The notes under the pieces: generated by a model | The model's input: only the letters and a program-made list of their open reading frames with translations | Told to the model about the DNA's origin: nothing | The model's database searches: none | Translations under genes and position numbers: made by a program | Part shown: positions 35,604 through 52,400 of the stretch, piece after piece | Numbering within the stretch: the first letter of the stretch is position 1 | How the letters are laid out: each line of letters begins with the position of its first letter | DNA from: Alnus glutinosa | Taxonomy: Eukaryota; Streptophyta; Magnoliopsida; Fagales; Betulaceae | Assembly: GCF_958979055.1 (NCBI RefSeq) | Contig: NC_084897.1 | Location: 26,934,628 to 26,998,627 of the forward strand | DNA length: 64,000 bases | Direction of reading: 5' to 3'

Positions 35604-38268
35604 TTATATAGAAGCTTCAACTTCATCAGAATTCACAGCAGCTCCGTTTGGGGCATCATCCGCATGCAGCTGAGCAGATACATCATCTATGGCAGAATTC
35701 AACTGTGCGATCTTCTCAGTTAATATTTTGCGGGTCCTCTGTAGTCAAAAATCACACAACCAAACCAATATCAGTGCATTTAACTAAAACAATATCGATC
35801 AGAGTTAAAAGACAGTGAAATTACAAGTTAACATAGCCAATTTATAAAGTGTTTTCCTCTTCTTGAAGGTTTCCATTCATCAAAGCTACAAATTAGAAGA
35901 ACTTACCTATACACCATAATCATGGCATTTCAAGCCTAATCCAAGCCGAGGAGTATATCCCCTTCTTCCCCTTGTTGCTCTTCCCTAGATGTGATGCCTA
36001 AAAAGCCTAGTATTCTATGAGGGACAACCATAATTTTTCTTTTCTTCGCAACCACAACCAAAGAGTAGTCCTTTTCTATAATTTAATATTCAAACACTTT
36101 ACCAAACATGAGGACAAACACAATGAGCACTTTTAAGGATTACAAATGCAGGAACAACTTCTCACCTCCAAAGCCTTTTCCTCATCATATATGAATTTTG
36201 GCAACTTCCTCATCAGATCTTTTCTGTCAGTTCCAGCTAGTGCCTTGCTTATCTGTGAAAAGCAAGATATATCAGTTGGCATCCTTTTTTATCTTCAATT
36301 TTTTTTTTTTTTTGGTTAGGGGAGGGGGCCAGCATCTGAGCTGTTACTTGGATGAGCAGCATCTAAACCATATAAATGGCCCAAAGGTGAACTGCTGGCG
36401 AAGGACCCATCCAAGTACTACCTGATGCATCAAATAGCTGCTTAATTGAACCAAATGACTTATATTTTTATCCATCTTGTGAAACTAAAACTTGGATGAA
36501 ATATTTTTTTATCCTACAGCTCAAAATTAGATTAGATCGTTATTGTGAGAAAACAAACACATACACTACTACACTTGATTAACAGCCTAAAGTAAACACA
36601 GACAAACAACACCAAGATAGATCTGAGTAGACATAAATACTCCAACAATACCTGGGGTGCGTATATGCAGCCTAATGTTCCAACAACTATGCCTCCCAGT
36701 ACAAAGCCACCCACAAAGATACTTGCACTACTTGGTCTTCCAACATCCCCACTGTACTTGCACAAAAAGGCAAATGATCATAATTTAGAAAAAAGAACGA
36801 TAGCATTAGAAATTGCTTCTTTGGCAATTTATGGATCGAAACTGATCCATAGTTTTTGGGTTTCTTTAGCTGTACCATACTGTGACAGTTGAATTTTATA
36901 TGAAAGCTCATGCATGACCATACTGAATACCAACATCAGGACTTTTCTGCAAGCTAAAGATAGTTCAGCAGATGAAGGTACAGAGTTCTTGGGCATTCAT
37001 TTCATGAGGCTAAGGGGCTTATCGAGGACTAAATGTTACCCCCCCCCCCCCCCCCCTCTCTTTTTGTTTGGGGAACTTACAAAAGAAGAAGTGAAAATAT
37101 TTCGTAAAATCATTTATAAGAAAGTTAAGGTATTCATGCTATGGGATAAAAAGAAGAATTTGGGACTACAGGAGCACAACATATATATATATATATATAT
37201 ATATAGTACATTGGTATTTGGAAAAAAAAAAAAAAAAAACAGGAAAGAGCAAAAGCTTAATCCCACGAGCTCTTCAATCAATCAAATGATCCAATGCTTT
37301 TAACAGTGTCTAAAGCTAACTGATATGTGTTTGCAACTGTGAGCGTACAGATACGAAAATGATTGGAAGGCCAAAAAAAAAAAAAAAAAAAAAGCAGTAC
37401 AATAACATATGTACTGAAAGATTTGACCAAGTACCTATTTTATGTGTACATGCTTAAATCTGAAGATACACATGCTTAACAATGAATCAAACAAATCTTA
37501 TGACACAATTATACACGTACCCTGCTCGGACTGTAAATTGCCTCTTATAAGTAGTGAGTTTTGCTTTACCCCGAAATGTGGGACCTAAAGACGGATCACT
37601 GGAGCTAATGTTCAAAAGAAATCGATCAGGCTTCGAAGAACCTGGCTTCAAATATTTGGCATTAATTAGACAGAGCATTCATAAGCATGCCATAAATGGC
37701 TACACTGCGAAGAAATATAAATTCGTACGCGCAATTCATAAGCGAAAATAAGAACAAAATCGAGTTATTTATATATTGGGACCTGTATGTTTAATCAGAG
37801 AGCATACGAGACACACTGTAAGAGTACAAGTCAATGCAGTGTATGGGGCACAAAGATCAAAACTTTAAATTGTAAATTGCCTTATGGTGAACTGAAATCC
37901 TCATGGGGATAAGCTTATTATACGGTTGTGGGTGTAATCCCAATACAACATTTGCATAAAAGAATTATAATATTTTTCTTCGCCTAAGTTAGCATAATTG
38001 AAAGAAAAAGAGAACCCCCAACTACATAAGGTAACAATTCCCACATGTGAAAACGCTTCGCAGAGATCTGTGAGTAGGAATAACAATTTCAAAAGTACCC
38101 AGAAAGATATAATTTTGACGTAGCGTATAAAAAACAGCGAAATTCAATTTACAGACATAAGCAGAAAAGAAAGATAAAAGGAAGAGAAAGATGGATGATA
38201 AAATTACCGGATAAGAAGTGGGTTCGAGGATTTTGGATTGGAGAGAAGGATCCGGGCAGAGTAGCCAT
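35604..38268 (-). CDS. Chloroplast inner-membrane-type protein, At1g42960-like
   Basis: Small plant protein of unknown biochemical role, similar to an Arabidopsis protein described as a chloroplast inner envelope component. Exons (minus): 38268-38208, 37641-37521, 36751-36652, 36252-36166, 35738-35604; total 504 nt, 167 residues. The N-terminus is rich in Ser, Thr and basic residues with few acids, consistent with a transit peptide ending near V-R-A-G. Exon 3 encodes one glycine-rich membrane span ([17 protein letters not shown]) ending Y-A-P-Q. Exons 4 and 5 give a hydrophilic tail with [19 protein letters not shown] and a predicted coiled coil ([12 protein letters not shown]). The exon 3 acceptor is taken at GTACAG, because the nearby GCAAG breaks the frame. 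Family match from memory of the conserved core. Confidence 0.82.
37039..37056. repeat. Poly-C tract
   Basis: Eighteen consecutive C in intron 2 of the chloroplast-protein gene, next to a pyrimidine stretch. Confidence 0.85.
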
Positions 38269-38370
38269 CACTTTTGGAATTCTCAGCTCCGAAGACAATC
38301 CCACAAGAGAATACACACTTCCAACTTCGCTCTTTCTTCGATGTTATCGAATTCTCGTTTTTGCCGATGC

Positions 38371-40411
38371 CCAACATTCAACAAAAATTAATTATAAGAA
38401 TAAATACAATTTTTTTTATTTTTTATTTAAAAAAAAAGACCGATTTGGGTGGTAAAAGAAAGAAAATGTTGAACCTCTCATATCTTAGGCTAAGGTATAG
38501 CTTGGGCTGAGAATGGGATGGGCTATTCTCGCCCCGGGATTCGGCCTGGTCCAATGTAATCAGATTCATTCCTTCGTTTAACAAGTAACTGTTATAACAT
38601 GTGTTATTGGATAAATACATACATTTATATATCTTTGGAATTCAAATAGGGTGCAATGAGATTGTTTATTACACAGGGTACATACATACTTGTATGGACT
38701 GTCCAAACACATATTTTATAAGCAGAGTAAAGCCCAAATGTACGTCCTCGACTGCCCATTACGTACACATGCAATTTACAGCCTCTTTACACCTAATCTT
38801 CATCATCAAAGACCGTAAGGAACTGAGGGCGAAGTTTTAGCTACTTTGTCGGAGGGGTTTTAGTTGCCTCCAACAATAAAAGGTCAATCTTGCTAGGCAT
38901 CTTGCTAATGGAGTTACATACTGTCTCGCGAATGAAGTACTTTTTTTTTTGTGAGGAAATGGTACTTATTGGGTTATTGAAGATATTCTCGTTTGTATTG
39001 TTGATATTATTTATGTTAAGCGTTGTGCTTAATTTGTTTGATCATATAACGATGGAAACATAATTTCTTATAACTCTTTAGGGATAAACAAATTAAAATA
39101 ATTTTACAGCTTATTACACCACAACAGAATGCTGAGTAAACAAAGAAAGAAGAACAATTCCAAGATGCCGGCCGCCTGCAGACCTGAATGCAAGACAAGC
39201 ATTTCTTCCTAACCCAAATTGATAAGGGGAATTAGTCTAAATAGGGCAGACAGAAATCAACAACGTTAACGTACAAATTAACAATCAATATAAACGCGTA
39301 CGTGCATATATATATACCCGACATTCTGCGAGCTAACATCTCCACACCCAATTCCAACAAGAAGCCAAAAGAAAGTTCTTCATCATATATGCAAATAATA
39401 ATAATAATAATAATAATAATATATAATAGGATCTGAAGCCACCTACTCCAAGCAGCTTATTAATTAATAATTAATAATAAAGTTTTGAGCTCGTCCTGCT
39501 TTACACTTAGATGGGCTAATCAACATTAGAATTTAGATTGCCATGCATCATCAGACTGCAGTAGTGGCCGCGGAGCAAAAAATATTTTTTCAATTCTCAA
39601 AACGATCAAACACAAAATAAAAATAGGAGATTGCTGACAAGTTAAATTTGTTGGATTTGATAAGCTGAACATTAAAGAACATCACAGTTCTATTTATTAT
39701 AATGTAAATCAGACAAATAATTATATTTATCAAAACATACATATATAGTAGATTTGGAATTTTTTTTTTTTTTCTAGCTTTGAATGTTTTAACGTCTCAT
39801 TAATGCGGAGTGAATTAAAGCATTCTTAATTGAATCATAAGTTCCTATTTAATTGGTTGACAGCAAAAGGCAAGAAATTAAAAAAATATATATAAAAATT
39901 TTGAAAGACAAAATTATGATCAATTACTATCTAAGATATATAACAACCTTTTCATAGGAGCCATATTAAATATTCTAGTTTGAATAATAATAATTAAAAA
40001 AAAAAAAAAAAAAAAAGCCCTTAATCGGGGCATGATCAGATGGCAAAGAAGTTGATAAGCACTATAATTAAGAGTACTGACAAGCTACGGTAATAGATTG
40101 CTTCGCCCTTTTGACCAAAAAAAAATAGATTGCTTCGCCCTCACTATGTATCACTATGTTTGCTGTTGTCACTTTTCTAGCACTACGTTTGATGGCTTTT
40201 TCTGACGTCGTGTTCTCCTTGGCCTGTACAACGTCGATCTGCCGGCGCGCAATCCATTTGTTTATATTTGTAGTCTAGTGTGATTCTTCTGACGAAAGAA
40301 GGTTCCACTGATCTGAAGCATTATTCTTTAATTAGCGTCAGATTTTGCAATAAAAGTTGCTTCGCAGAGAGCTCGATCTGCATCTATAGCTATAGCTATA
40401 GCTAGCTAGGC
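38371..40411. other. Intergenic region upstream of MLO gene 1
   Basis: About 2 kb between two divergently transcribed genes, so it should hold both promoters. It contains an (ATA)n repeat (about 39387-39424), several A/T tracts and, just before the MLO start, a run of TATAGC repeats (about 40385-40405). No further gene was seen. Confidence 0.5.
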
Positions 40412-44820
<4,409 letters not shown>

Positions 44821-46621
44821 AGAAATTATCAGCCTAGCTATCATGTTCTTACAAACTGAAATTAATTACAACAAAAATGACTACCATTATCCTAGTCACA
44901 TCAAAACATTAATTACTTTGCCAATATATGTCATTGGGACTCCATAAGCATATTACTTTTGGTTAAGGGAATCTTAATCCATTTATTTCTCTAGAAATTC
45001 CTCTTCTTCTTTTTCTAAGAAAAAAAGAAGAAGAAGAAGAAGAGGAGGAGGAAAAACGGATCGACACAGTACACAGAGTGGTAATCATGTGCTCGTAGAC
45101 CTACGGGGTAGACCTGTCTGGGCTGGCTTCGACCAGTCTGGGTAGTTGCTATGATGTGGCCCATGCACGTAAAAGTCCACACGTTAATGGCATCAAGTTT
45201 ATGGTGGAAAAGGGGCCAGGGTTTGGTGGCCTTGGATACACACACGTGTCACATCTCAATTTTTGTCATGATCTGAGGCCCAACTGTTCATGTCCTATTT
45301 CACTGAGGAGGAATGCTGGGGTTCGTTGTAGTATTTTTTTTTTTGTGTCCATCTGGAATTTATGTACTTCTAGATGACATAGATATAATTTTTTAATTTT
45401 TTTATTACAGTTATATCTTTCTAGATAGACATAAGAAAAACACTAGAAAGAACTATAATATTCATCTTCACTGTATCGCCTTGTTTGGTAAGCAACACAA
45501 AAAATTTCAACTTTATTTTCACATTTTTTAAAAGTAATCAACATCAAAACATTCTAACTTTTTTCATTTTTTATATCACATCAATAATTTTTTTTTATTA
45601 TTCAAATAAAAAAATCACTACAATACAAAATTTTTTCACTTTTTTATACAAATTCCTTTTACTTTATATTACATCTACCTCTTTTTACTAACTCAAATTT
45701 TTTTTCTCCACTATTATGTTATGTTCACTGATCACTTGCCAAACATACCAATGATAGGGATATGAGAGTGCAGATAAGGTCCCGTAAAGATACATCTACA
45801 ATTTTAACAATTTTTGTTTTTTTCAAACTAACTATTTGATATATTTTTCTACATGTGAGTGCTACATATCTAATAGTTGATTTTAAAAAAAATTGTTTGA
45901 GTTGTATAAAGTTATAAACATATCATATATCGGTCTCATATATATGTTCGAGCAATTATTTGAGTAGTTTGGATATCATGGACATGTTTGAGCAGATAAA
46001 GACCGAGATCCTACCCATTTTACTTTCAAATATACCATTAGATTTATAAGACTTATAATAGGTCCTACAAATTCAATAATAGATTTGAAACTTTATTGTA
46101 TAAAAATATGTAGGGATATATGTGTATCATTTATCTTAAGCAATTATTCAAGCGGGTAAAAAAACCTCTATAAACTTAGATCTAGTGTAGCTTACAAGGG
46201 AATCGAATAGACTAAGAAGACAAATAACAAGGAAAAAGGAATCTCCCACACAGACAACACAACTACGTCAAACATAAAAACACAAAAAATAGCAAAAAAG
46301 ACCCATAAAACAGTAGCTTCAGCAGAGGGCGAAGCAAAGGAAGGTGGCGTGAGCAAATTGTCTTGTGAATGACGTCCGTGCGCTAGTGTGTGAGGACCAC
46401 GCGTCAGCGTGTGGATGTCAGAAGGAGAAGCGGTTGATGGCACCAAGAAGATGGAACGCCGGAGAGAGCGGTGGAGTGGCACGTTGCAGGTTGGAAACGG
46501 CGGAGAAAATAAGATCTGGGTTTGAAAAAACCAATATTTGAAAATAAGATCTTTACCCATGATTTTTTTTTTTTTTTTTTTTTAAACAGTAGTTTAATGC
46601 GACTTGAAAGTGAAAAACATT

Positions 46622-46805
46622 TGGAATGTGTTATTTCTCCATCATATTATTTTACATCAACTTTACATCAAGACACATTGAGTGTGAGACCCATATATAT
46701 GGAACCCACATATATGGGACCCATATGTATAGGTCTCACACTCTATGTGTTTTAGTGTAGAGTTGATATAAGATAATGTGATGTAAAAAAATCATTTCTC
46801 AAAAT
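46622..46805. repeat. MITE-like foldback
   Basis: The left arm reads TTACATCAACTTTACATCAA, then GACACATTGAGTGTGAGACC. The right arm, on the other strand, reads ATATCAACTCTACACTAAAA, then CACATAGAGTGTGAGACC. The centre holds three tandem ATATATGGGACCCA-like blocks. Confidence 0.6.
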
Positions 46806-47499
46806 ATTTTTCTCAGGGAAGTTCACATTTGATAAAGAAAAATAATCATGAGATATATATGCTTATTTTGAAAAAATACATGCAAATGTAAAGCTAACTT
46901 TTTTTTCTTTTGTTTTTTCTTTTTTTTTTTTTTTTTTGGAAAAAAAAAATAGCAGCATGACCACCTTTGAGCAGGACAGATAATAAGTGGCCGCATAACT
47001 ACCTTTCTATTCCTAGCTAGCTCCACTACTAAAGGTAGTCATACGTATACTTTCTTTTAATCGAAATTAAATTTCCAAGCAATCATGAAAATGCTAAATT
47101 CTACTAACCATGATTTCCCATTGTTTTGCAGATTTGTCCGCTAGCTAGGTTGACCACCTTTACCCGGCGTTCACATCTTCGATCTACGCCCTTCAATGAC
47201 GGAGATCAACACGGCTGATGTCGACGTTCTGCCAAATATTTCTTTTTTACCAAAGAAAAATATATTAGGCATCGTCCTAATTAATTGCGTGATTCATTTG
47301 ACGAAGGGCTCCAAGTCTTGCCAATATATAGACGCGGTTGAATCATATATGAATATTGTACATTTGGACGGTGAACCGTGAAGGGATCGATCCCCACCGG
47401 AATAACATTGGACGGCTGAAGCAGTACACATACGCCACGACTCAGCCCCTGCTCATGTGCGCTTCCAAGGCGAAGTTGGGCAGATCGAGTAAATAAAAA

Positions 47500-47760
47500 A
47501 AACAAAAATTGATTTGGTCTCAATCTATTTATTAAATTGATTCGACCTAAACTCATATAATTTTATTTTTCTTATTTTTATTAATATTATTTTTAACTTT
47601 GTAACGAGAATATTTTAAATATTTAAAACATAAAAAGAAATTGTGTTAATAATCTAATAGATATAGCTTAAGTTATTATAATTGTAAATCTTGAAATAAA
47701 ATTAATAAATAGATATACCTCTTTTGTCCAAAATAGTAAAATTAATAAATATATATATAT
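47500..47760. repeat. AT-rich interspersed repeat, copy 2
   Basis: Matches 700-935 through ACTCATATAA, TAACTTTGTAACGAGAA and TAATAGATATAGCTTAA, with many substitutions. The family was not recognised. Confidence 0.45.
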
Positions 47761-49453
47761 TTAAAAAAAAGCCTCAAAGTCATCACTCGTCTGAGTAGGT
47801 GACCTAACGAGCTCCTTTTTACTTGGGTTGTAGAGACCTATTATAATAAGCCCTAATGGGCTCTTAACATAATTAATGGGGTAGATTAAAGTATTAATAT
47901 TTGTTTAGTGGGATTATGATTGAAATTAGGATGAGGATTAGATAATATGAACTTGGGATTAACGAATCCTGGAGGGGGGTCACCCGAGATTAAAGTCTAT
48001 TAAGCCATCACTCCAATATGCAGGCCATCAGATTTTTTGTCTTTTATCTCAAAATTCATAAACTAAAAGCTAAAATAAACAGTTAAAAAAACTCTACTGA
48101 CATTTAAAAGTTCAATACAGACCCCATTAAGTATATAATATTTTTTTTTAATTAAAATAGGGGCAATAATGGTGATGAGTACGACGAATAATATATATAT
48201 ATATATATATATATTAATATTAATATTTAAAATGCAGTCAATGGACCTACATAAATGACTAGTCAATCACAAAAAATAAATAAATTTTAAAAAATGACGT
48301 GTCAATCACAATTCATGAACGAGTCTATTTGTTAGCTGAAACACGGTAGAGTGCCGTGACGGCTCTGTTAACAAATGTTTTTTTTTGATATTTTTTTATC
48401 TTTTCTTAAAAGTATTTTAATATGATATAAAGGAAGAAAAACAAATTATATTTTTTTAAATGTTTTATTATTATTATTTTTTAAATAATTTTCTAGCTAA
48501 AATGGTACATGGGGGCAACTAGATGTGGATTTTTTTTTATCTAGGCGAGAACCACCACTGATAATAAAGGTTTTGTGTTTGAATTGTTTATTAATATTAT
48601 TGTTTTAATAAATAAAAACTTATATCGGACAAATCAGATGATAGGGAAATCCAATTTATATCCGACAAAAACTTCACATTATGGGGAGTGAGGTGTACAA
48701 CTATCATTATTCCCACATTATAGACGTGTGGTTTTTAGCATGGGCCGTAGCAGTACAGTAGTACAACTTTTTTTTTTTTTTTTTTTTTTGAAATTATTTT
48801 TTGTGTCACTGCTCCACTAGTACGTTAGGACCACAAAACCGCGGACGTATGCCAAGTTTGAGCCGCCGGAACCTCCGAGCCGCCAAACAGAAACGCTTTC
48901 AAAACTTGCGAGTTACGACAATGGATGATATGTCGTTGTTTGTTTTTGTTTTTTTGGACGTGATTGGAGTACAACTTCAACACAATTCCACTCACAATAG
49001 TGTGAGGGATTTGATTCTTACACTACACCATCACAACAACCCTTCATACGAGAGTGGGCCTCAGTGTATGAAACTCATCCTCATATAAAAAATTGTTATG
49101 TAATTATTGTATTAGTATTGTAAATCTAATATTTTTCATAATGTGAAGCTCACGTGTAAGCCTACACCATTAAGAGCGGAGCTGTGATCAAGTTCTGCAA
49201 AGGGGTCGTGGTTTTAACATTTCCCTTGTTTTTTACTCGTACGTTCAACTGGGTGCGACGCCTTCACCAAGCAGAGGCTATAATGGCTCTTAATCAAACT
49301 GTCTGAATCCAGAGCACTGGCTTTCAAAACCAATAAATGCATTCAAGACGAGAGCACCTGAAACCAAAAGTATCTGCTTTTTTAGTTGGTTTTATTATTC
49401 TCTCTCTTATCTCTCCGCCGTGTCTCTGAAGCTCCTCAAGAAAGAAGGAAAAA

Positions 49454-52400
49454 ATGGTGGCTTGGTGCTATGCGTGTTTCTGCGTGTGGGTTCTGGTAGG
49501 AGGTAGAGCTATGGCAGCTAGCACTGGTGCGCAGACGAGAGAGCTGGACAAGACGCCCACATGGGCTGTTGCTGGTGTCTGCGCTGTTATCATCATCATT
49601 TCCATCGCCTTGGAAAAGGTCCTTCACAAACTTGGAACGGTAAGTGTTTTAATATCAGCTTTCATTGCTTGTGAGTTCTGAGTAACTTCTTTTTTATTTC
49701 CCTCTTATGTTCTTAAATTCCAATTTCTCCAGCTTTTTTTTTTTTTTGGTGGTTCTAAAGTATCCCACTAATTCTGGTGGCCGATGATATTTTCTCTCTT
49801 TTGATCATGATGACGATGTCTTCAATTCTTATACTCTGCAGTAGTCAATTCCTAGCTAGTTACTATTCTCTGCTTAACCAAAAGCCCAACTGAAATTTGC
49901 CTACACGCCCTCAGATCTCGACTCTGCAACTTTCCCCTGCTTCGTATCCCCATTAATGGCAACTGAGATGACAACAACGGGAAAGGAGATTACGGGGGAT
50001 GCTCTTCTAGAGAAGAAAAGCTACCCCTGTAATCAGCTTGAACTACAATATCAAGTGCTCCAACTTTTCCAAAAATTGTTTAAGTCGAGTAATATATAAG
50101 AACTCAAAATCCAGAAATTTGACTTTAAAAAAAAAAATAGAGATTTTTTTTTTTGGGGGTGGGTAATTTCCTATCTGTAGGTGTAGGTGGCTTTTGACAA
50201 GACAAGAACAAAAAGCCCATTAAGAAAAACAGCCAAACACCACCCAGAAAGGGAAGTTTTGAGTTGTTAGTGTACTTGGTTAAGATTTAAAAGAATAGTT
50301 TGTTGATTTCATGATGTTGCTCTGTTTTGGTTCATCTGATTAACCCTGTTCTTAATTCTTTTAAAATGTCAATTCGACCAGTGGCTTACAGAAAGGCAGA
50401 AGAAAGCTTTATTTGAAGCTCTAGAGAAGGTTAAAGCGGGTAAGCACATAGTTCACGATTACTCATTGTAAATTTGATCTCATGGAACTGAGAAAGTCAT
50501 CAGAGCTTTGGTTGAATTTTTTTTCTTCTTTAATTCTTGCTGTTTTCTGCTTCGAGGTGTTTGCGTGGAGACACATATTGTTAATATATATATATATATA
50601 TATCTAACCTTCATTGCAATTACTGCAGAGCTGATGGTTCTAGGTTTCATCTCACTACTCCTGACCTTTGGGCAGAGTTACATTTCCAGAATATGTCTTC
50701 CTGCAAAGGTTTTAAACAATATGTTGCCATGTTCTTCTGGCTCAAGTACAGAAAGTCATCGCAGATTATTATGGTATGACCGTAGAGTTTTAGCGGCTGG
50801 TAGCTACGCTCCTAGTTGTGACGATGTAAGTGTATCTATTGCCCAGCTTATTTTTGGAGTTTGAATTTCAGCAATTTTCAAAGTGGAACGTACCCAACGA
50901 TATATATATATATAGAGGTGATTCCCGTACATCACATGTACAACAAGTGTACAACACCCCTCTCACATGGGGTGGGCCCTATAGTGTGTGGGGTCCACCC
51001 CATGTGAGAGGGGTGTTGTACACTTGTTGTACATGTGATGTACATTTATCATTTTCCATATATATATATATATATATTAAAAAATTAAAAAAATAAAATA
51101 AAATTGGACAAACCAGAGCAAAATATGAATCCAGAAATTTTTTCATGTGTTGATCAACATATCAAACCTTCTGAGACGTTCTGAACTAGGCCACATGTTT
51201 CTTGTTAAATCACAATAGGTGTGACATGAAATAGTAGAAATACTGTTAATGGGCTCGAGAGTAACACATCCTTGTATCAAATATGTTGGAATTGTGCATA
51301 CTGATTCTTTCAAGAATTTTTTTTAAATTTCTAATGCTTGATTGGTAATCCTGAAGCCACTGAGTTTGTGCTGCTATTACACTTGTATGCATTCTATTCC
51401 TTGCTAACCCAACTCCCCTCATACATAAATTCATTCATACATACATGCACATATATATACACACATATTTTGTCAACATAAGAGTTGCTTTTGTTTGGCC
51501 TTTTCTATTTTGAGGTAATAAAGTTTCCGAACTTTATGTTCTGGTTGCAACCTAAAAAATGCTTTGTCACTACATGAGTTAACAGCATTCAATCCAGTCC
51601 AACTCCCTAATTATACTTTTTTCAACAGGGTTATGCACCGCTTATATCTGTCAATGGATTGCATCAGTTGCACATCCTCATATTTTTCTTAGCAGTCTTT
51701 CATGTGGTGTATAGTTTTCTCACAATGATGCTTGGCAGACTAAAGGTGAGGGAGATTTTTTTTTCTTTTTTAATTTAATTTAATTTTTAATTTCTGTTTT
51801 TTATACTTCCGATGTAATACCATCTATATACTGATACTCGGAAGCTTTGGGGATAGTGTTAGCTCTCACCTTCTGATGCCTCTCAATTCATTGGAAATCA
51901 ATATGTGACTGGAAAATCATACATTTTCGGTTGTTGCATTTGTTTTTGGATGGAAGATGAATCTAAGGCTTCTCAAGAATGCTATAATCTCTAGCTGATT
52001 GATTTTATCTCTGGGCAGTTACTAATGAAATTATGCCCAAGGACCCCAAACAACACCTAAGGGGTTAATAGGTGTTCTCAACCAATCACAACAAATATCA
52101 ACGATTTAAAATTTAATTACCACACACAATGTCACCAAAATTAATCAAAGCACAAAATAAATCAAACACGCAAATTGTTGTGATAAAGTGAAAACCTTTT
52201 AAAGAACTCTTTAAAAGTAAAACCAGTTTGGGACAGCCAAACCCAAGAAACCCATCCACTATAGAAGAGTCAAATTACACATTGTTGTGATGCTTTCGTT
52301 CGGACATGATGTGGCCGAGGTACCAACTGGATGCATCTGCCGCTAAACCTTGTTCCCTTGTAACACGTCTCATTCGGACTCCCACCAACCAACCTTCCAA

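Larger units (their letters stand above)
44821..49453. other. Intergenic region between the two MLO genes
   Basis: About 4.6 kb, AT-rich, with no gene I can support. It holds a MITE-like foldback (46622-46805), a second copy of an interspersed repeat (47500-47760) and a run of A/T homopolymers. An unrecognised 122-codon minus-strand frame (46192-46560) has Cys- and Phe-rich ends and no motif I can name. Confidence 0.55.

Noticed and set aside
45055..45130. Possible tRNA-like fold
   Set aside because: No A box, B box or plausible cloverleaf could be drawn; no tRNA or rRNA gene was recognised anywhere in the window.
46192..46560. 122-codon minus-strand frame between the MLO genes
   Set aside because: No motif, no partner exons and repetitive H-T-L-type wording; probably a transposon or chance frame.
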